DNA from: Planctomycetaceae bacterium
GTDB lineage: Bacteria; Planctomycetota; Planctomycetia; Pirellulales; Pirellulaceae
Assembly (NCBI GenBank): GCA_002717145.1
Contig: PBCP01000068.1
Coordinates: forward strand, 1-38,181
Length of the DNA stretch: 38,181 nucleotides
Direction: 5' to 3'
Under the pieces are notes generated by a model. The model saw only the letters and a program-made list of their open reading frames with translations, had not been told where the DNA came from and searched no databases. This document shows positions 35,916 to 38,181 of the stretch, one piece after another (position 1 is the stretch's first letter; every line of letters begins with the position of its first letter). The translations under genes were made by a program, and so were the position numbers.

Positions 35916-36938
35916 ATGAAACGCGGAATTGGAAGAATGGAAGTCTTGGTTTTTATGGCGTTGGCAATTGTGCTGGCGGGCCTGCTATGGCCATATATAT
36001 TCGGTCGGCGAGTGGAGAGCCGTCGGAATATGTGTGACTTTCGTTTGACACATCTGGCTTTTGCAATGCAGATGGCCGAGTCAGATTCCCATTACTTACC
36101 AAATTACCGAACACTATGGCAGCCCACTGCGTCCATTGAAGCGGACGGCATTCAGCATGAACGGGTGGCTGGCTGGCCTTTCTGGGCTTTGCCGACCCTA
36201 GGATTAGAGCCTCCTGTCGGAACGGATGATAAGGAATCTATGTCCGATCTGAGATCAGGTAAACATAGGGAGTTATTCGACAGTTTTGTTTCAGACTACT
36301 CTCCCCAAGCCCCAAAGAAATTGCGAGATACCTATCTGCCGGAATTAGTGTGTCCCGATAATTCACCGATTGAACTGGAAAAAGGAGATCCGTTACCTGG
36401 GGGCTACACCTCGTTCGTCGCTAATGGTGGATTGCCCGATGTACCCAGAACGAATTCCAATGCCGTTCTGGTCGACTATCCAGCTAATGGCTTATTCGTT
36501 GATGATCCTCAATTGACCGGAGAAGTTTATGACTGGGAAACTCACACCTTGAAGTCCATTTCGGAAAAGGATGGTCTGGATCACACTTTGATGCTCAGCG
36601 AAAATGTCGATGCCGGAAATTGGATTGATGCCAATCCATCAGGCCTGTTGTTTCATTGGAAACCAACAGATCCATTCCCCGAGGGTGTTCAAGTGCAGGA
36701 AGTGTTTGGTGTGAATCAACGGCGTGGGGAAGGGCGAGGGAAGAACGATATTCGCTTTGCCAGAATTTCCAGCAATCATCCCGGGATTGCCAACGTGGTG
36801 TATGCCAGCGGTCGTACCGATCAGTTGCATGAGAGTATCAGCCCCCGAGTGCTCCAGTTTCTGATGATGTCCAGTGACAAAGACGGCAAGTGGCCGGGAA
36901 CGACCATTCCGATTCTCAAAACTGCACCGGCCGAATAG
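35916..36938 (+). CDS. DUF1559-family pseudopilin-like protein with degenerate N-terminal motif
   Basis: The 340-residue protein has the layout of the DUF1559 family, widespread in planctomycetes. The N-terminus reads MKRG-IGRMEVLVFMALAI. With Gly4 as the -1 residue, Glu9 falls at +5, exactly as in the usual G-FTLIE prepilin signal, and the hydrophobic segment ends LLWP as in the family's LLLP. The C-terminal part has the family hallmarks LMLSENVDAGNW (about 230) and ISSNHPGIANVVYASGRTDQLHESI (about 287). It is therefore a divergent member, probably still processed and anchored in the inner membrane. It is transcribed divergently from the PilW-like gene, about 190 bases away, and ends one base before the convergent epimerase gene. 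Confidence 0.85.
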   Translation: MKRGIGRMEVLVFMALAIVLAGLLWPYIFGRRVESRRNMCDFRLTHLAFAMQMAESDSHYLPNYRTLWQPTASIEADGIQHERVAGWPFWALPTLGLEPPVGTDDKESMSDLRSGKHRELFDSFVSDYSPQAPKKLRDTYLPELVCPDNSPIELEKGDPLPGGYTSFVANGGLPDVPRTNSNAVLVDYPANGLFVDDPQLTGEVYDWETHTLKSISEKDGLDHTLMLSENVDAGNWIDANPSGLLFHWKPTDPFPEGVQVQEVFGVNQRRGEGRGKNDIRFARISSNHPGIANVVYASGRTDQLHESISPRVLQFLMMSSDKDGKWPGTTIPILKTAPAE

Positions 36939-36939
36939 C

Positions 36940-37926
36940 CTACTGGGCCGACTCGGAAATTGCGTCTCTCACATCGCGGATGATCTGATCGATGTCATAA
37001 TGATTTGGGTCTCCGATCATTTCCCGGATTCGGCTTAGATCGGGAACACGTCGACGAATGTCTTCAAAAGATTCATCGTAGGCTTCTGTATAGGTTTGGA
37101 ATTCAATCGTCGAATCGGATTCGCAAATGGCGATGACTTTCTGAGCTAGTTCCAAAATAGAAACAGGTGCATCGCTTCCAATGTTGATGACTTTTCCATA
37201 GGCCTCCGGAGTTTCCATAAGTTGCGTTATCGCTTGGATGACATCATGGACATGGGAGAAGCATCGGATTTGTTGACCGTCGTCATGGACCCGAAGTGGC
37301 TTTCCGCTGAGAGCTGCCTGAACAAAGCGTGGAAGCACCATGCCATAGGCTCCTGTTTGTCGAGGGCCAACAACATTGAAAAATCGTCCAATGACAATCG
37401 GTAAGTTGTATTCTTTGACGCAGGCAAGAGCTAAGAATTCATCGATGGCCTTGGAGACCCCGTACGACCAGCGGGGACGAGTGGTAGATCCAAACACGAG
37501 ATCATCTTCTTCCGTCCAAACCTCTTTAGGGTTTTTGCCATAGACCTCACTGGTTGAACTAAAGAACGTGGTGACTTTCTCTCCACGTTCAATTCTCTGA
37601 CGCAGCGCTGCGAGGAGCAATTGAGTGGGATAGATATTACGTTCGATCGTTTCAATCGGCTGTTTAGCAATCAGTGCAACACCCACGGCCGCTGCCAGGT
37701 GGTAAACCTGATCTTTGCCCTGGATAACTTCCTTGATCAGCTCTTCGCTCCCAATGTCGCCATGAATGAAGGTCAACTGCGAGTGACTTTCCAAATGCTT
37801 GAGATTGGTCGGTGTGCCGGTACTCAGGTCATCGACAATCGTGACATGATGATTGCGGGAAAGCAGTAGCTCGGTGAGGTGTGAGCCGATAAACCCGGCG
37901 CCGCCTGTTATCAATATATTACTCAA
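36940..37926 (-). CDS. NAD-dependent sugar epimerase/dehydratase (extended SDR family)
   Basis: The 328-residue protein starts at a TTG (37926), with GGGGA about eight bases upstream. No ATG is available near the Rossmann motif. The motif TGGAGFIGSH lies at 7-16. The catalytic triad is visible as Ser/Thr in FSSTSEVYG (about 123-126), Tyr155 and Lys159 in SYGVSK. The block RFFNVVGPRQ and the C-terminal INIGSDAPVSILELAQ fit the UDP-glucose 4-epimerase, UDP-glucuronate decarboxylase and GDP-mannose dehydratase branch. It probably acts on a nucleotide sugar in the cytoplasm to supply cell-surface glycan synthesis. The exact substrate cannot be set; the VVGPRQTGAYGMVLPRF run is most like UDP-xylose synthase or UDP-glucose epimerase relatives. 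Confidence 0.92.
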   Translation of the reverse strand: MSNILITGGAGFIGSHLTELLLSRNHHVTIVDDLSTGTPTNLKHLESHSQLTFIHGDIGSEELIKEVIQGKDQVYHLAAAVGVALIAKQPIETIERNIYPTQLLLAALRQRIERGEKVTTFFSSTSEVYGKNPKEVWTEEDDLVFGSTTRPRWSYGVSKAIDEFLALACVKEYNLPIVIGRFFNVVGPRQTGAYGMVLPRFVQAALSGKPLRVHDDGQQIRCFSHVHDVIQAITQLMETPEAYGKVINIGSDAPVSILELAQKVIAICESDSTIEFQTYTEAYDESFEDIRRRVPDLSRIREMIGDPNHYDIDQIIRDVRDAISESAQ

Positions 37927-38064
37927 TTCAGAATCCCCGATTAGTACCTAAGTGACCAAGCCTGCGACAGAGTTTTTTAAATAGTTATAGTTCTTATTAT
38001 CGGAATGAATGAGCGGTCAGAATCAGGCTAATCCGCTACCCTTGGAGCGATATCTTCGTAATAA

Positions 38065-38093
38065 CCGCCCAGTTTTGAGAAGAAAACGGGCGG
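38065..38093. other. Hairpin in the right-end intergenic region
   Basis: CCGCCC (38065-38070) pairs with GGGCGG (38088-38093). After one bulged A, GTTTT pairs with AAAAC, giving an 11-bp stem. No T-run follows on either strand. The 37927-38181 stretch contains no ORF and no other feature that I can support. Confidence 0.5.
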
Positions 38094-38181
38094 ATCACTT
38101 GCCCAATCTCACACGGCCAATACGTTCTTGTTTTCTCAGGACGATTGAACCTGTAAACTGATAGTATTGAGGTTAGTTTCA

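Overview
The window looks like chromosomal DNA from a planctomycete of moderate GC. The markers are a DUF1549/DUF1553 protein with a CxxCH motif next to a DUF1501 protein with a twin-arginine-type leader, a two-domain DUF1080 lipoprotein, a DUF1559 pseudopilin-like protein, DUF4159, and very long TPR proteins. This is inferred from gene families only; I do not name a genus. I see no tRNA, rRNA, insertion sequence, phage gene or CRISPR array.

Layout. 1-300 is the C-terminal end of a Pro/Ser/Arg repeat protein, followed by a long hairpin. 504-1658 encodes a secreted low-complexity protein with two copies of a short helical domain, followed by two tandem terminators. 2002-5450 is the DUF1549/DUF1553 plus DUF1501 pair, ending in a terminator. 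5595-21503 (continuing to 21647 past an in-frame stop) is the centrepiece: two exported TPR-beta-TPR proteins (823 and 2583 residues), an ExbB/TolQ/MotA-type channel subunit with an extra exported N-terminal domain, two ExbD-type subunits, a small single-span membrane protein, a five-span DUF4159 protein and another exported TPR protein. All are on the plus strand, and from the ExbB gene on they are nearly contiguous. mnmG follows on the same strand.

The rest is a mosaic of short units. On the minus strand are a Gfo/Idh/MocA oxidoreductase, a DapA-family protein, the DUF1080 lipoprotein, a lone GH2-like sugar-binding fold, a PilW-like prepilin and an NAD-dependent sugar epimerase/dehydratase. 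On the plus strand are a response regulator with its DNA-binding domain at the N-terminus, a soluble histidine kinase, a GT-C-type membrane glycosyltransferase candidate, a nucleoside phosphorylase-family protein, ispH and the DUF1559 protein.

How the genes fit together. The ExbB/ExbD/ExbD trio should form a proton-driven motor in the inner membrane. No TonB, TolA or Pal is visible. The only envelope partners in the operon are the giant TPR-beta-TPR proteins, the small linker-like membrane protein and the DUF4159 protein. The simplest reading is a proton-motive-force-driven cell-envelope machine whose output arm is the TPR-beta-TPR proteins. This is the best candidate for an undescribed system here; its job cannot be read from the sequence. 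The last TPR gene carries an in-frame TAA that cuts off a plausible 47-residue tail.
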